Shown: one piece after another, positions 16,588-26,239 of the stretch
Layout of the letters: the number at the start of each line of letters is the position of its first letter
Position numbering within the stretch: the first letter of the stretch is position 1
DNA from: JAAXHV01 sp965207165
GTDB taxonomy: Bacteria > Pseudomonadota > Gammaproteobacteria > Eutrophobiales > Eutrophobiaceae
DNA: 64,000 nucleotides
Direction: 5' to 3'
Assembly (NCBI GenBank): GCA_965207165.1
Contig: OZ242265.1
Coordinates: 4,216,001-4,280,000, forward strand
The notes under the pieces: generated by a model
Told to the model about the DNA's origin: nothing
What the model saw: the letters and a program-made list of their open reading frames with translations, nothing else
Databases searched by the model: none
Program-made: the position numbers and the translations under genes

Positions 16588-17047
16588 GAAATCCCGGCTT
16601 GCTCACTTTCAGAAGACTGCGTATGAAATGTGAGTAAGCCCCGGGACCCAGCGGCGCATCCATACCGAATATTTCAACGGCCGGGCCGGTTGTCCGTTCG
16701 CCAGCTTTCCTGCGCCCGCCCTTTACCCAGGTCAAATACCCTTCCCAATGGTATTTTTCGGTACGGGTGACCTCAAGGACCACGTCCCACACTCGCCCGG
16801 GCAGAGTGTCAGGCGCTGCGCTGCGCCGGATCACGCGATCCGGCTTGCGCTCGTTCAATTCAGCTGCCAGTGCGTCGCACAACGAGGCAATGACGGTGCC
16901 ATCCGTCTTTGGTTCGCCATGGCAGGACAGCAGGATCGGCGCGTTATCCGCCGGGACTCCCCATGATACCAGCGCGGTGACAAGGAATGCCGCCAGGCGC
17001 GTGCCGTTGATGTAAAGCTGCAGGTCAGAAGATGAAGTCGGAAGCAT
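16547..17047 (-). CDS. Small uncharacterised protein overlapping the RTX protease gene and tRNA-Glu
   Basis: A 166-residue ORF not recognised as any family. Its ATG lies inside the last codons of the RTX protease gene at 17025 (23-base overlap), an arrangement that suggests translational coupling. The protein has a hydrophobic stretch near residues 16-30, a central alpha/beta-like region with L-C-D-A-L-A-A-E-L-N-E and no signal peptide or motif. Its last codons and stop lie within tRNA-Glu on the other strand, so the true C-terminus is odd or the gene was cut off there. It could be an accessory protein of the protease or a chance ORF. No homology can be claimed. Confidence 0.45.
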   Translation of the reverse strand: MLPTSSSDLQLYINGTRLAAFLVTALVSWGVPADNAPILLSCHGEPKTDGTVIASLCDALAAELNERKPDRVIRRSAAPDTLPGRVWDVVLEVTRTEKYHWEGYLTWVKGGRRKAGERTTGPAVEIFGMDAPLGPGAYSHFIRSLLKVSKPGFLASPRGVEPLLPP

Positions 17048-19244
17048 CCAGGTCGGTGATATCGAAACCTGTCAGTATGATACTCCCGCCTTCGTGATCA
17101 GCCAAGTCAATGACAAGACTTTGTTCCTGTTGTTCCATGGACAGGCCGTCAATGGATGCGATGCCGGGGAACGCGCTGAGGTCGATTACGTCTTCGCCAT
17201 CGGTAAAATCCGTAATGGTGTCGGTTCCGCCGCCCGGGGTGAAGACGAAGATATCGTCATCAGGTCCGCCGTTCAGCTTGTCATCACCGGCGCCGCCCGC
17301 AAACACATCATCGCCTGTCCCGCCGTATATGCTGTCATTACCGCTCTCACCGTACAGCCTGTCGTCACCTCCATCCGGGCCGCCGTACAGCGTATCGTCG
17401 CCGGCACCGCCCTTGAGGACGTTATTCCTGAGGTCGCCGGCCAGGATGTCATCAAAAGGAGAGCCCGTGAGATGCTCGATATCGGGAACGTCCGTACCGT
17501 CGAAAACGGTTGACCCGATAAACCTGTCACCTTCCGCATGGCCGCCCCGCGCCTCGCGGCTGTGCAGCCGGACGACCACAGCGGCGTCGGAAGATTCGTA
17601 AGAGGCGGTATCTTCGCCGAGGCTGCCGTGCAACCTGTCCGCGCCGGCGCCGCCTTCCAGGATGTCATCACCGCTGCTGCTCCAGATACCGTCGTCGCCG
17701 GCCATACCGGATATCCGGTTGTCATGGCTGTCTCCGCCGAATCTATCCGCATGATCGGAGCCGACGAGGTGCTCGATCCCGCTGAGCACGTCCCCTTCGG
17801 CGTGGCCCCCTTGCCCCGTACCATCCCTGAGTTTCACAAGGACGCCCGCATCCGACCCCTGGTAGGTTGCCGTATCGTCACCTGAGCCCCCGTGCAAGCG
17901 GTCAGCGCCAGGGCCTCCGATTAGCATGTCGTTACCCCCATTGCCCAGGAGTTCATCGTCACCGCCGCGTCCCTCCAGACGATTTGCAGCCTCGTTACCC
18001 GTAACCGTGTCGCTACCCGACCCGGCAATGAAGTTCTCTATTAACGTATCACCCGCGATGAGCAGGTTGCCCACCACGCCGTATACGTCCGATACCCCTT
18101 CCGGGCGCAGATCGACCTGCTGGTCCGTGGTATCCGTGTGCAGGTCCAGCGTGTCGGTGCCGCTGTTGTCATAGAGGGTCAGCGTGACCGGGTCCTCGAA
18201 GGCATTGTCTGTCTCACCGGTCCAGCGCGCCAATACATCGTCCAGGTAACCGTCAACGTTGGCGCCGTAACCGTAAATCGTATCGCCCGTGTTTATGCCG
18301 TCGGGTTTACCGTAAATATTCTGGATCGCGATAATATCCGCGATCATCGGCGTGACGGGGTAGGCAAAGCTGGCGTCCACGAATTTGTCACGGTCCTGGT
18401 GAAAGTACGACATGACCGTAGCCTGCCAGGAGTCGTTCAGGAAGATCTTGTCGATCGAGACAGGTGAGCTGACATCATAGGGGCCCGGGTGATTGAGGCC
18501 GAGGGCGTGGCCGATCTCGTGCAGATAGAGGTAAAAACTGCGGTCGTCCAGCCCGGTCCCGTAGCGGTCAAGCAATTCGGTCGGTATGTTGATATGGGCA
18601 GATACGATGTGTCCCCTGCTGACGGTGCGACTGGCATAGGCCGCCAGTTCCCCCTCCTCACGGACATCGTCAAACGTGATGTCGGCGTAGTCCCGTTCGA
18701 CAAACTCGAATTCAATCCCGGACACGCTGGTCCAGGCCTCCAGCGCCAGCCGCGCCAGTTGCCGGCCCGCTTCGTCCAGTGCGGTGATATTCGTTGTCAG
18801 TGTGCCGCCCGGTTCCACGTCAAAGCCCCGGGTATAGCCACTGCTGCCCGACAGGTAGTCGGCGATCACGTCGTAGCTGACTGTTGTAATCGGGTTTTTC
18901 TCGAGGGTGATCTCGTAGTCAGCCGGCAAGTCTCTGTCCGTAGTGCTTATGCTGATGAAATATGTGCCGCTGACATCCGGGCTGAAGACCTTGAGCTTGG
19001 TATAGGAACCAAAATTGCTGCCCCGGGCAACAACGTTCCCTTCCTCGTCCAGCAGCCGGAGTCGCGCGGACTCCACGCCGTCGAGAATTATGTCGTATAT
19101 GGTACCGGCTACCAGTTCGGCCCGGACCCAGTCCGTATCCGTGGTGGAAGACAGCTCGCCCAGAAAATCGTTTCCGACCGGGATCGTATATTGAGTCTCG
19201 GAGTCTGCTCTGGCATCACCGCTGTTCTCTCTGATGATCGCCAC
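17025..19244 (-). CDS. RTX metalloprotease, serralysin-like (M10), type I secreted
   Basis: A 739-residue protein. Residues 15-115 look like a PPC (pre-peptidase) beta domain. Residues 120-340 form a zinc metalloprotease domain with H242-E243-I-G-H246-A-L-G-L-N-H252 and the Met-turn V-M278-S-Y-F, as in serralysins (H-E-x-x-H-x-x-G-x-x-H). From about residue 400, glycine/aspartate nonapeptides (G-G-x-G-x-D-x-L) form the calcium-binding RTX rolls. The end F-D-I-T-D-L-D-A-S-D-F-I-F resembles an uncleaved C-terminal type I secretion signal. No N-terminal signal peptide is present. Its order (PPC before protease) differs from classic serralysins. It is a paralogue of the gene at 19529; no HlyB/HlyD-type exporter is in the window. 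Confidence 0.88.
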   Translation of the reverse strand: MAIIRENSGDARADSETQYTIPVGNDFLGELSSTTDTDWVRAELVAGTIYDIILDGVESARLRLLDEEGNVVARGSNFGSYTKLKVFSPDVSGTYFISISTTDRDLPADYEITLEKNPITTVSYDVIADYLSGSSGYTRGFDVEPGGTLTTNITALDEAGRQLARLALEAWTSVSGIEFEFVERDYADITFDDVREEGELAAYASRTVSRGHIVSAHINIPTELLDRYGTGLDDRSFYLYLHEIGHALGLNHPGPYDVSSPVSIDKIFLNDSWQATVMSYFHQDRDKFVDASFAYPVTPMIADIIAIQNIYGKPDGINTGDTIYGYGANVDGYLDDVLARWTGETDNAFEDPVTLTLYDNSGTDTLDLHTDTTDQQVDLRPEGVSDVYGVVGNLLIAGDTLIENFIAGSGSDTVTGNEAANRLEGRGGDDELLGNGGNDMLIGGPGADRLHGGSGDDTATYQGSDAGVLVKLRDGTGQGGHAEGDVLSGIEHLVGSDHADRFGGDSHDNRISGMAGDDGIWSSSGDDILEGGAGADRLHGSLGEDTASYESSDAAVVVRLHSREARGGHAEGDRFIGSTVFDGTDVPDIEHLTGSPFDDILAGDLRNNVLKGGAGDDTLYGGPDGGDDRLYGESGNDSIYGGTGDDVFAGGAGDDKLNGGPDDDIFVFTPGGGTDTITDFTDGEDVIDLSAFPGIASIDGLSMEQQEQSLVIDLADHEGGSIILTGFDITDLDASDFIF

Positions 19245-19528
19245 TTTATTATTTGTCCCCGCAAGCGTTTCCAGCGCACCCCTGTCTTCCCGAAACTGCA
19301 GACCCCTGTGCTGACTTGCAAGGGCTGATTATACCATAATTGCCTATATCTATACAGTACAGGCATATAAGAAGGTGTCAGGATGCCGGAGCCGGAATGC
19401 CGAATCTAACCGGTTGGATGCGCTCCTTTGATGAGCCGCCTGTGCTGATACAGCAGGCGCCGCCAGCCGTTGGCGCGCGGGGGATCAGGGTGAGGCCCGG
19501 ACTAAATAAGCCGTCTGGCGGCCGGGGA

Positions 19529-22500
19529 TCAGAAGATGAAGTCGGATGCGTCGAGGTTGGCGATGTCGAAGCCTTCAAGCAATATCGTTCCACCGCCCGA
19601 TGTTGTCATGTGTATCGTCACCCCGTCGGAGTCGGACGACATGATGAGATCATCAAAGCCTGACAGGCCGATCCCGGTGAGGTCAATCCTGTCCTCGCCA
19701 TCGGTGAAATCCAGGATGACATCGTCCCTGTTCGAGTGTTCGAAGATGAATCGGTCGGCGCCGCCATTACCCTTCAGCGTGTCGTCGCCTATCCCTCCCG
19801 ACAGCCGGTTGGCGCCGTTGTCACCCTCCAGGACATCGTCGTACCTGGACCCCTGTATACCTTCTATACTTACCAACACGTCACCGTCTGCGTGGCCACC
19901 CCCAATGATGCCTTCCCCCAGCTTTACCGTTACGCCTTCATTGGACAGACTGTAGGAGGCCATGTCCATACCCGGACCACCGTCCAGCCGGTCCGCGCCG
20001 AGGTCACCTTCCAGGACATCATCGCCGCTGTTCCCCCGAAGTTCATCATCACCCCTGCCTCCGTACAGGCGGTTGGCGCCGTTATCACCCGACAGCGTAT
20101 CAGCGTGGTCCGACCCCCAGAGATTCTCTACGCCGGTAATTTCATCGCCCTCGGCGTGGCCTCCCTGGCCGGTGCCGGTTGCAAGGTTTACAGTCACGGC
20201 AGCGTCTGAAGACCAGTAAACGGCTATATCGATACCTTTCCCACCGTCGATTAGGTCGGCGCCGGTCAACCCCCACAGTTCGTCATCACCGGCTTCTCCG
20301 AAGAGCCTGTCATCACCCGCGCCACCGTTGAGGCTATCGTTACCCTCGCGGCCGTACAAATCATTTTTGCCGCTGTCTCCCCTTATAGAATCAAGGTGAT
20401 CGGTTCCGATCACGTTTTCGACATTGACAATTTGTTCAGTCCTGTCGTTGTAGTCATTTCTCGAACCCGTGTTAAACCGCAGATTTATATACATCCCCTC
20501 TGCAGCATTCGCGTAAGACACCGTATCCACCCCCGGGCCACCGTCCAGCCGGTCAATACCTTCACCACCATCCAGGATATCGTTTCCCTCGCCGCCATAG
20601 AGCCGGTTGGCGCTGCTGTCGCCGGTCAGCACGTCGTCGTAGTCCGAACCTTCCAGGTTTTCGATGTTGACTCCAGTATCATCCTCGGCATGGCCACCCG
20701 TAAAAGTGCCGCTGCCAAGATTCACGATCACCCCTGCATTGGAATTCCGGTAAACTGCCGTGTCCGTACCTGCGCCGCCGTCCAGCCGGTCTGCGCCGGC
20801 GCCGCCTTCGAGTTCATCGTCGCCACCCGCGCCGTCCAGAAGATCGGTTCCATCCCCGCCAACCAGGATATCGCCATATACTGAACCGATGATTTTCTCA
20901 ACACTGGTAAACACATCGCCTTCCGCATGGCCTCCTGTCGCGGACCTGTCGCCGAGATTTACCGTTACCGCTGCGTTTGAATTTTGATATGTCACCGTGT
21001 CCACACCCGTGCCGCCGTCGAGCTGGTCGGCGCCGGCGCCGCCTTCCAGTACGTCGTTACCTCCACCGCCCTTCAACTCATCGTCGCCTTCACCACCGTA
21101 GAGCCGGTTGACAGCGCCATCCCCTTCCAGGACGTCGCCGAAACCGGATCCATCCACGTTCTCAACTTCGGCAATGGTGTCGCCCTGGGCATGACCTCCC
21201 GTGCCGGTACCTTCTTCCAGGTTTACGGTCACGGCCGCATCCGAGTTCCGGTAGACTACCGTGTCTGTACCCGAGCCACCGTACATGCGGTCAGTGCCGG
21301 CGCCACCTTCCAGTATGTCATTACCACTGCTGCTCCAGAGCCCATCATTGCCGGCTCCGCCTGCAAGGTGGTTTGCCGCACTGTCGCCGCCCAATACATC
21401 GTTGTAATCGGAGCCCTCTACATTTTCAAATCCTGTAATCACGTCCCCCTCGGCATGACCACCTGTACCAATGCCGTTCCTGAGCCTCACATCCACTCCC
21501 GCATCCGAGCCCGCATAGGACAGCCAATCCACTCCGGCGCCCCCGTCCAGACGGTTGGCGTTCTCATCACCCTCCAGGATATCCGCATAAGCAGACCCGG
21601 TCAGGTTCTCAATACCGTCCAGCACATCCCCTTCGGCATCACCTCCCCGGGCCGTACCATCATGCAGGCGCACTTCCACCCCAGACGAGTGCGAATATGC
21701 GGCCGTATCGGCGCCGGCTCCACCCCTTAGCGTGTCCGCATCCGCCCCCCCTTCCATTACATCGTCACCGGTTCCGCCAAACAGGCTGTCTTCACCGGGA
21801 CCGCCACTCAGCACGTCATCGCCGCCGCCGGGGCCGCCGTACAACCGGTCATTCCCGGGGCCACCCGCCAGGTGGTTGGCCCGGCTGTCGCCGGCCAGGA
21901 TATCGGCGTGTGCAGAACCCACCAGATGTTCAATGTCGGGGACGGTCTCCTGCTGTGTAGCGTCGTTGCCGTCGATGTACTCGACAGTCACCGTGGCGAC
22001 GAAGGTATCGCCGCTGGCGTCACCACCCCGGGCCTCGCCCGAGTGCAGGCGGACGACTACTGCCGCATCCGACTGCGCATAGGAAGCAGTGTCTTCTCCC
22101 GCGCCGCCGGCCAGCCGGTCCGCGCCGCTGCCGCCTTCCAGGCTGTTTGCCCCGGCATCGCCGGTCAGGGTATCGACATGGCCAGAACCGATGATGTTCT
22201 CGATATTGATCAGTACGTCACCGTCGGCATGTCCGCCGGTGAGAGTTCCCTCTGCCATGTTGACGGTCACACCGGCGTTTGACTCCCGGTAGGATGTCCA
22301 GTCCAATCCGGATCCCCCATCCAGCTGGTCCGCGCCGCCGCCGCCTTCCAGCACGTCGTTGCCGCCCCCGCCTCTCAGGTCGTCGTTTCCGTCCCGTCCC
22401 TGCAGGTAGTTCGCGGCATCGTTACCGGTAACTGCATCATTCCCGGACCCGGCGATGTAGTTTTCTATCAACGTGTCCTGCGCGATGATCAGGTTGCCGG

Positions 22501-23668
22501 CCAGTCCGAATACGTCAGAGAACCCTTCTGGTCGCAGGTCAATCTGTTGATCGGTTGTATCCGTGCGCAGGTCCAGGGTGTCGATACCGCCACTGTCATG
22601 GAGGGTCAGCGTAACCGGATTCCCGAATGATACGCCACCTTCGCCGGTCCACCGCTCGAACAATTCACCCAGATAACCTTCCACGTTGGAGCCGTAACCG
22701 TAGACCGTATCACCCGGGTTGATGTCGACCGGCACGCCATAAAGGTCCTGTATAGCGATGATATCCGCGACCATGGGTGTGACGGGATAGGCAAAACTTG
22801 CGTCCACGAACTTGTCGTGATCCTGGCGGAAATATGACATTACCGTCGTCTGCCAGGTGTCGTTCAGGAATATCTTGTCGATTAAGGGGCGAAAAAATTC
22901 ACTATAAGGACCCGGATGGTCCAGGCCGAGGGCATGGCCGATCTCATGGAGATAAGCATAGAAAACATGGCTGTCTATCCTGGCTTCATTGCCGGTGATC
23001 CAGCTTGCCGGCACGTTGATGTGTGCAGACACGATGAAGCCTTCACTGGTGCTGCGCTCAGCGGTTGCTACATCCGGTCGGTCCTGGTTGTCATCAAACG
23101 TTATGTGGGCGTCATCGTCGTTGACAAACTCGAATTCAATCCCGGTCACGCCTGCCCAGGCTTCCAGCGCCCAGCGGGCCAGTTGCTGTCCTGCCTCGTT
23201 CAGGTCGGTGATATCAACGGTCAGAACACCGCCGGTCTCCAGCCCAAAAGCCTGGGTATGGGGCCGCCGGCTTGATATGTAGTCGGCGATTACATCGTGG
23301 CTGACCGTGGTGATCGGATTCTCATCAAGCGAGATTTGGTAATCCGCCGTGTGGTCGGTATTGCTGCTGCCTATGCTGATGTAATACGTGCCGCTGGTAT
23401 CCGGGCTGAAGATCCTGATTTTTGTAAAATCGAAGTTGCTGATGCCGTTGGCAATCTCGTTGCCCCGTGCATCGAGGATAGTGAGCTGGGCCGAATAGAC
23501 GCCGTTCAGAATGATGTCGTAAATCGTCCCGGCTGTCAGTTCGACCCGGAGCCAGTCCGTATCGCTGACGGGATTTAATTTGCCGTGGAATTCATCGCCG
23601 ACGGATACCGTGTATTGAGTCCCGGAATTCCCTTGGGCATCGCCGTTGTTTTCTCTGAGTTTTGCCAT
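19529..23668 (-). CDS. Large RTX metalloprotease, serralysin-like (M10), type I secreted
   Basis: A 1379-residue paralogue of the neighbouring 739-residue protein with the same plan: PPC-like domain (about 15-115), zinc protease domain with H241-E242-I-G-H245-A-L-G-L-D-H251 and Met-turn V-M-S-Y-F, then a much longer RTX region (about 400-1290). The RTX region alternates blocks of nonapeptides with an S/N-D-A-A/G-V-x-V-x-L ... T-G-G-H-A-E/D-G-D spacer, seen about ten times. The C-terminus G-F-D-I-A-N-L-D-A-S-D-F-I-F nearly equals that of the paralogue, a probable type I secretion signal. It is expected to be exported and to fold on calcium outside the cell. The 284-base gap to the paralogue probably holds that gene's promoter. 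Confidence 0.88.
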   Translation of the reverse strand: MAKLRENNGDAQGNSGTQYTVSVGDEFHGKLNPVSDTDWLRVELTAGTIYDIILNGVYSAQLTILDARGNEIANGISNFDFTKIRIFSPDTSGTYYISIGSSNTDHTADYQISLDENPITTVSHDVIADYISSRRPHTQAFGLETGGVLTVDITDLNEAGQQLARWALEAWAGVTGIEFEFVNDDDAHITFDDNQDRPDVATAERSTSEGFIVSAHINVPASWITGNEARIDSHVFYAYLHEIGHALGLDHPGPYSEFFRPLIDKIFLNDTWQTTVMSYFRQDHDKFVDASFAYPVTPMVADIIAIQDLYGVPVDINPGDTVYGYGSNVEGYLGELFERWTGEGGVSFGNPVTLTLHDSGGIDTLDLRTDTTDQQIDLRPEGFSDVFGLAGNLIIAQDTLIENYIAGSGNDAVTGNDAANYLQGRDGNDDLRGGGGNDVLEGGGGADQLDGGSGLDWTSYRESNAGVTVNMAEGTLTGGHADGDVLINIENIIGSGHVDTLTGDAGANSLEGGSGADRLAGGAGEDTASYAQSDAAVVVRLHSGEARGGDASGDTFVATVTVEYIDGNDATQQETVPDIEHLVGSAHADILAGDSRANHLAGGPGNDRLYGGPGGGDDVLSGGPGEDSLFGGTGDDVMEGGADADTLRGGAGADTAAYSHSSGVEVRLHDGTARGGDAEGDVLDGIENLTGSAYADILEGDENANRLDGGAGVDWLSYAGSDAGVDVRLRNGIGTGGHAEGDVITGFENVEGSDYNDVLGGDSAANHLAGGAGNDGLWSSSGNDILEGGAGTDRMYGGSGTDTVVYRNSDAAVTVNLEEGTGTGGHAQGDTIAEVENVDGSGFGDVLEGDGAVNRLYGGEGDDELKGGGGNDVLEGGAGADQLDGGTGVDTVTYQNSNAAVTVNLGDRSATGGHAEGDVFTSVEKIIGSVYGDILVGGDGTDLLDGAGGDDELEGGAGADRLDGGAGTDTAVYRNSNAGVIVNLGSGTFTGGHAEDDTGVNIENLEGSDYDDVLTGDSSANRLYGGEGNDILDGGEGIDRLDGGPGVDTVSYANAAEGMYINLRFNTGSRNDYNDRTEQIVNVENVIGTDHLDSIRGDSGKNDLYGREGNDSLNGGAGDDRLFGEAGDDELWGLTGADLIDGGKGIDIAVYWSSDAAVTVNLATGTGQGGHAEGDEITGVENLWGSDHADTLSGDNGANRLYGGRGDDELRGNSGDDVLEGDLGADRLDGGPGMDMASYSLSNEGVTVKLGEGIIGGGHADGDVLVSIEGIQGSRYDDVLEGDNGANRLSGGIGDDTLKGNGGADRFIFEHSNRDDVILDFTDGEDRIDLTGIGLSGFDDLIMSSDSDGVTIHMTTSGGGTILLEGFDIANLDASDFIF

Positions 23669-23878
23669 GTTTTGCCAGTCAGGTTAGTATGTTCCGCTTG
23701 AAAAAAGCCACATATTGCAATGCACAACACGAGATTTTATCCGGGATTCACAACCTGTCGGAACCATCATAGCATTGACCGGGGGGCACAGGATATGCCA
23801 TTAATCTACAGGGTTCCCGTTTTCCTGTAATATGTTCTTTTACCTGTCGGTCATTTCATTTTGCTAGGTTGAGTCAGT

Positions 23879-24889
23879 ATGGATATCCTCGTTACCGGTT
23901 GCGCCGGTTTTATCGGCGCGGCATTGACCAGGCGCTTGCTGGCCAGGGGTGATGCAGTAATTGGAGTGGATAACCTCAATGACTATTACGACCCCCGTTT
24001 GAAGGAAGACAGGCTGGCGTTACTGGCGGGTTCTGCGAAGTTCAGTTTCAGGAAACTGGACATATCGGACCGGGGGCAGGTGGAGAACCTGTTCAGGGAG
24101 ACAAGTCCGGAACGCGTGGTACACCTGGCCGCGCAGGCCGGCGTGCGTCATTCGATCAGCCATCCCCACAGCTACGTTGATGCGAATATTGCCGGGTTCC
24201 TGAATATCCTGGAAGGCTGTCGCGCCGCGGCCGTGGAGCACCTGGTGTACGCCTCGTCGAGTTCGGTTTACGGCGCCAATGAGAGTTTGCCTTTTTCGGA
24301 ATCGGACCCGGCGCTGCACCCGGTTTCCCTGTACGGCGCAACCAAGCGCGCCAATGAACTGATGGCGCACAGCTACAGCCACCTGTATGACCTCCCCGCG
24401 ACCGGCCTACGCTATTTCACCGTCTACGGTCCCTGGGGCAGGCCGGATATGTCACCCATCCTGTTTGCCCGGAAACTGTTTGCCGGCGAACCGCTGCAGG
24501 TGTTCAACCGGGGACAGCACCGGAGAGATTTTACCTATATCGATGACGTGGTGGAGGCAACGGTGAGAATAACGGACCGGGTCCCCGCCAGGGATGTAAA
24601 CTGGGATGGCGCCAGGCCCGACCCGGCAACCGGTCCGGCAAGGTGCCGGATTTATAACGTGGGGAATCAAAACGCGGTCAACCTCATGGATTATATTAAA
24701 ATGCTGGAGACGGAGAGCGGCAGGAAGGCCGTTCTTGAGTTTGCGGAGGCGCAACCCGGTGACGTACTCGATACATTGTCTGATACGTCCAGGCTGGCCG
24801 AGGAATTCGGTTTTGTCCCGCGGGTTTCACTTGAACAGGGGATTACGCGATTCATAGAATGGTATAAAAGTTATTATAAGGTGGTATGA
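23879..24889 (+). CDS. UDP-glucuronate 4-epimerase-like SDR
   Basis: A 336-residue extended short-chain dehydrogenase/epimerase. The NAD loop is G-C-A-G-F-I-G, the catalytic region S-S-S-S-V-Y-G and Y-G-A-T-K, and D-N-L-N-D-Y-Y-D-P-R-L-K plus R-Y-F-T-V-Y-G-P-W-G-R-P-D-M are typical of UDP-glucuronate 4-epimerases (CapI/WbpP-like group). The reaction interconverts UDP-GlcA and UDP-GalA. It opens the polysaccharide island and is divergent from the large RTX gene, with about 210 bases between. A UDP-glucose 6-dehydrogenase that could supply its substrate lies 1.4 kb downstream. Confidence 0.88.
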   Translation: MDILVTGCAGFIGAALTRRLLARGDAVIGVDNLNDYYDPRLKEDRLALLAGSAKFSFRKLDISDRGQVENLFRETSPERVVHLAAQAGVRHSISHPHSYVDANIAGFLNILEGCRAAAVEHLVYASSSSVYGANESLPFSESDPALHPVSLYGATKRANELMAHSYSHLYDLPATGLRYFTVYGPWGRPDMSPILFARKLFAGEPLQVFNRGQHRRDFTYIDDVVEATVRITDRVPARDVNWDGARPDPATGPARCRIYNVGNQNAVNLMDYIKMLETESGRKAVLEFAEAQPGDVLDTLSDTSRLAEEFGFVPRVSLEQGITRFIEWYKSYYKVV

Positions 24890-24917
24890 CTGGATTCCTG
24901 CGAGGGCAGGAATGACG
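24888..24917. repeat. Palindromic repeat, third copy of the dRS3-like family
   Basis: ATTCCTGC (24894-24901), loop GAGG and GCAGGAAT (24906-24913), flanked by GACTGG and GACG. It is the inverted relative of the copies at 11814 and 11855. It fills the 32-base gap between two genes of the polysaccharide operon and overlaps the end of the epimerase gene. Confidence 0.8.
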
Positions 24918-24921
24918 AAAG

Positions 24922-26208
24922 ATGAACAAAAACAGGAAAATCTCGGTTATCGGTATGGGCTACGTCGGATTGCCGGTTGCCGTCGCGTTCGGGCGCCTGG
25001 GTGAGGTGATCGGTTTTGATATCGATGCGCGGCGGATTGCTGAACTGAAGCAAGGTAACGACAGCACCGGTGAGGTTGCGGCGCAGGAATTATCCCCGGC
25101 CAGTGTTGTCTTTACCACGGACAGCGGACTGCTGGAGCAGGCCGATTTTCATATCGTTGCCGTGCCGACCCCGATTAATGACGCCAAGAACCCGGATATG
25201 GGGCCGTTGATCGCCGCGTCGGAAACCCTGGGCCGCGTCCTCAGGGAGGGTGATATCGTCGTCTATGAATCCACCGTCTATCCCGGCGCAACGGAGGAAA
25301 TATGCGCTCCCATCCTGGAGCGGGAATCCGGCCTGGTGTGCGGGCAGGACTTTCACCTGGGTTATTCACCGGAACGCATCAACCCGGGTGATAAGGAGCA
25401 TACGTTCACCAGTATTGTCAAAATCGTATCGGCGCAGGACCGCGCCGCGCTGGACGTCATCCGGCAGGTCTACGGGAGCGTGATAACGGCGGGTGTTTAC
25501 GAGGCGCCCTCCATCAAGGTGGCGGAGGCGACCAAGGTGGTGGAGAACATACAAAGAGACGTCAATATTGCCCTGATGAACCAGTTGGCGCTGATATTCG
25601 ACAAGCTGGATATCGACACCAACGACGTGCTGGAAGCGGCCGGGACGAAATGGAATTTCCTGCCCTTCACGCCCGGCCTGGTAGGCGGTCACTGTATCGG
25701 TATCGACCCGTATTATATGGCATACCGGGCGGCCAGGAGCGGTTATATCCCGGATTTGATCCTCACCGCGCGCAATATCAATGACGGCCTGGGCAACTAC
25801 ATCGCCGCGCAGGTGGTGAAAACGATGCTGCAGGCGGGCCATTCACCCGAAAACAGCCTGGTTACTGTGCTGGGAATGACGTTCAAGGAGGACGTGGGCG
25901 ACACCCGCAATACCCGGGTAATCGATATCATCAATGAACTGGAACAGTTCAATGTACAGGTACAGGTCAGTGACGTTTGTGCGGACCCTGATAAAGTCAG
26001 GGATGAATACGGGCTTGAACTGGTTGACCTGCAATCCCTGCAGCCGGCCAGGGTCGTGATACTGGCGGTGCCCCATGCTGTCTATCTTGAGAGTAACTGG
26101 GACCTGGTAGCGGCCCTGCTGGAGGATGGGAAAGGGATAGTCTACGACGTCAAGGGGAGACTGGACCGGGACTCTGCGCCGGACGGCGTTCAGGTGTTGA
26201 GACTGTGA
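24922..26208 (+). CDS. UDP-N-acetylhexosamine 6-dehydrogenase (TviB/WbpA/WbpO type)
   Basis: A 428-residue nucleotide-sugar 6-dehydrogenase. The NAD loop I-G-M-G-Y-V-G-L-P is at residues 10-18, with E-S-T-V-Y-P-G-A-T-E-E, G-Y-S-P-E-R-I-N-P-G-D and the catalytic Cys258 in G-G-H-C-I-G-I-D-P-Y-Y. These blocks mark the TviB/WbpO/WbpA branch acting on UDP-GlcNAc or UDP-GalNAc, distinct from the UDP-glucose branch present in the next gene. The product would be UDP-N-acetylhexosaminuronic acid, the entry point for the WbpB-WbpE-WbpD steps encoded just downstream. GlcNAc versus GalNAc cannot be settled by eye; the downstream genes favour GlcNAc. Confidence 0.88.
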   Translation: MNKNRKISVIGMGYVGLPVAVAFGRLGEVIGFDIDARRIAELKQGNDSTGEVAAQELSPASVVFTTDSGLLEQADFHIVAVPTPINDAKNPDMGPLIAASETLGRVLREGDIVVYESTVYPGATEEICAPILERESGLVCGQDFHLGYSPERINPGDKEHTFTSIVKIVSAQDRAALDVIRQVYGSVITAGVYEAPSIKVAEATKVVENIQRDVNIALMNQLALIFDKLDIDTNDVLEAAGTKWNFLPFTPGLVGGHCIGIDPYYMAYRAARSGYIPDLILTARNINDGLGNYIAAQVVKTMLQAGHSPENSLVTVLGMTFKEDVGDTRNTRVIDIINELEQFNVQVQVSDVCADPDKVRDEYGLELVDLQSLQPARVVILAVPHAVYLESNWDLVAALLEDGKGIVYDVKGRLDRDSAPDGVQVLRL

Positions 26209-26239
26209 TGGCCGGTGGTCGCATGAGGGGTAACCGGAG

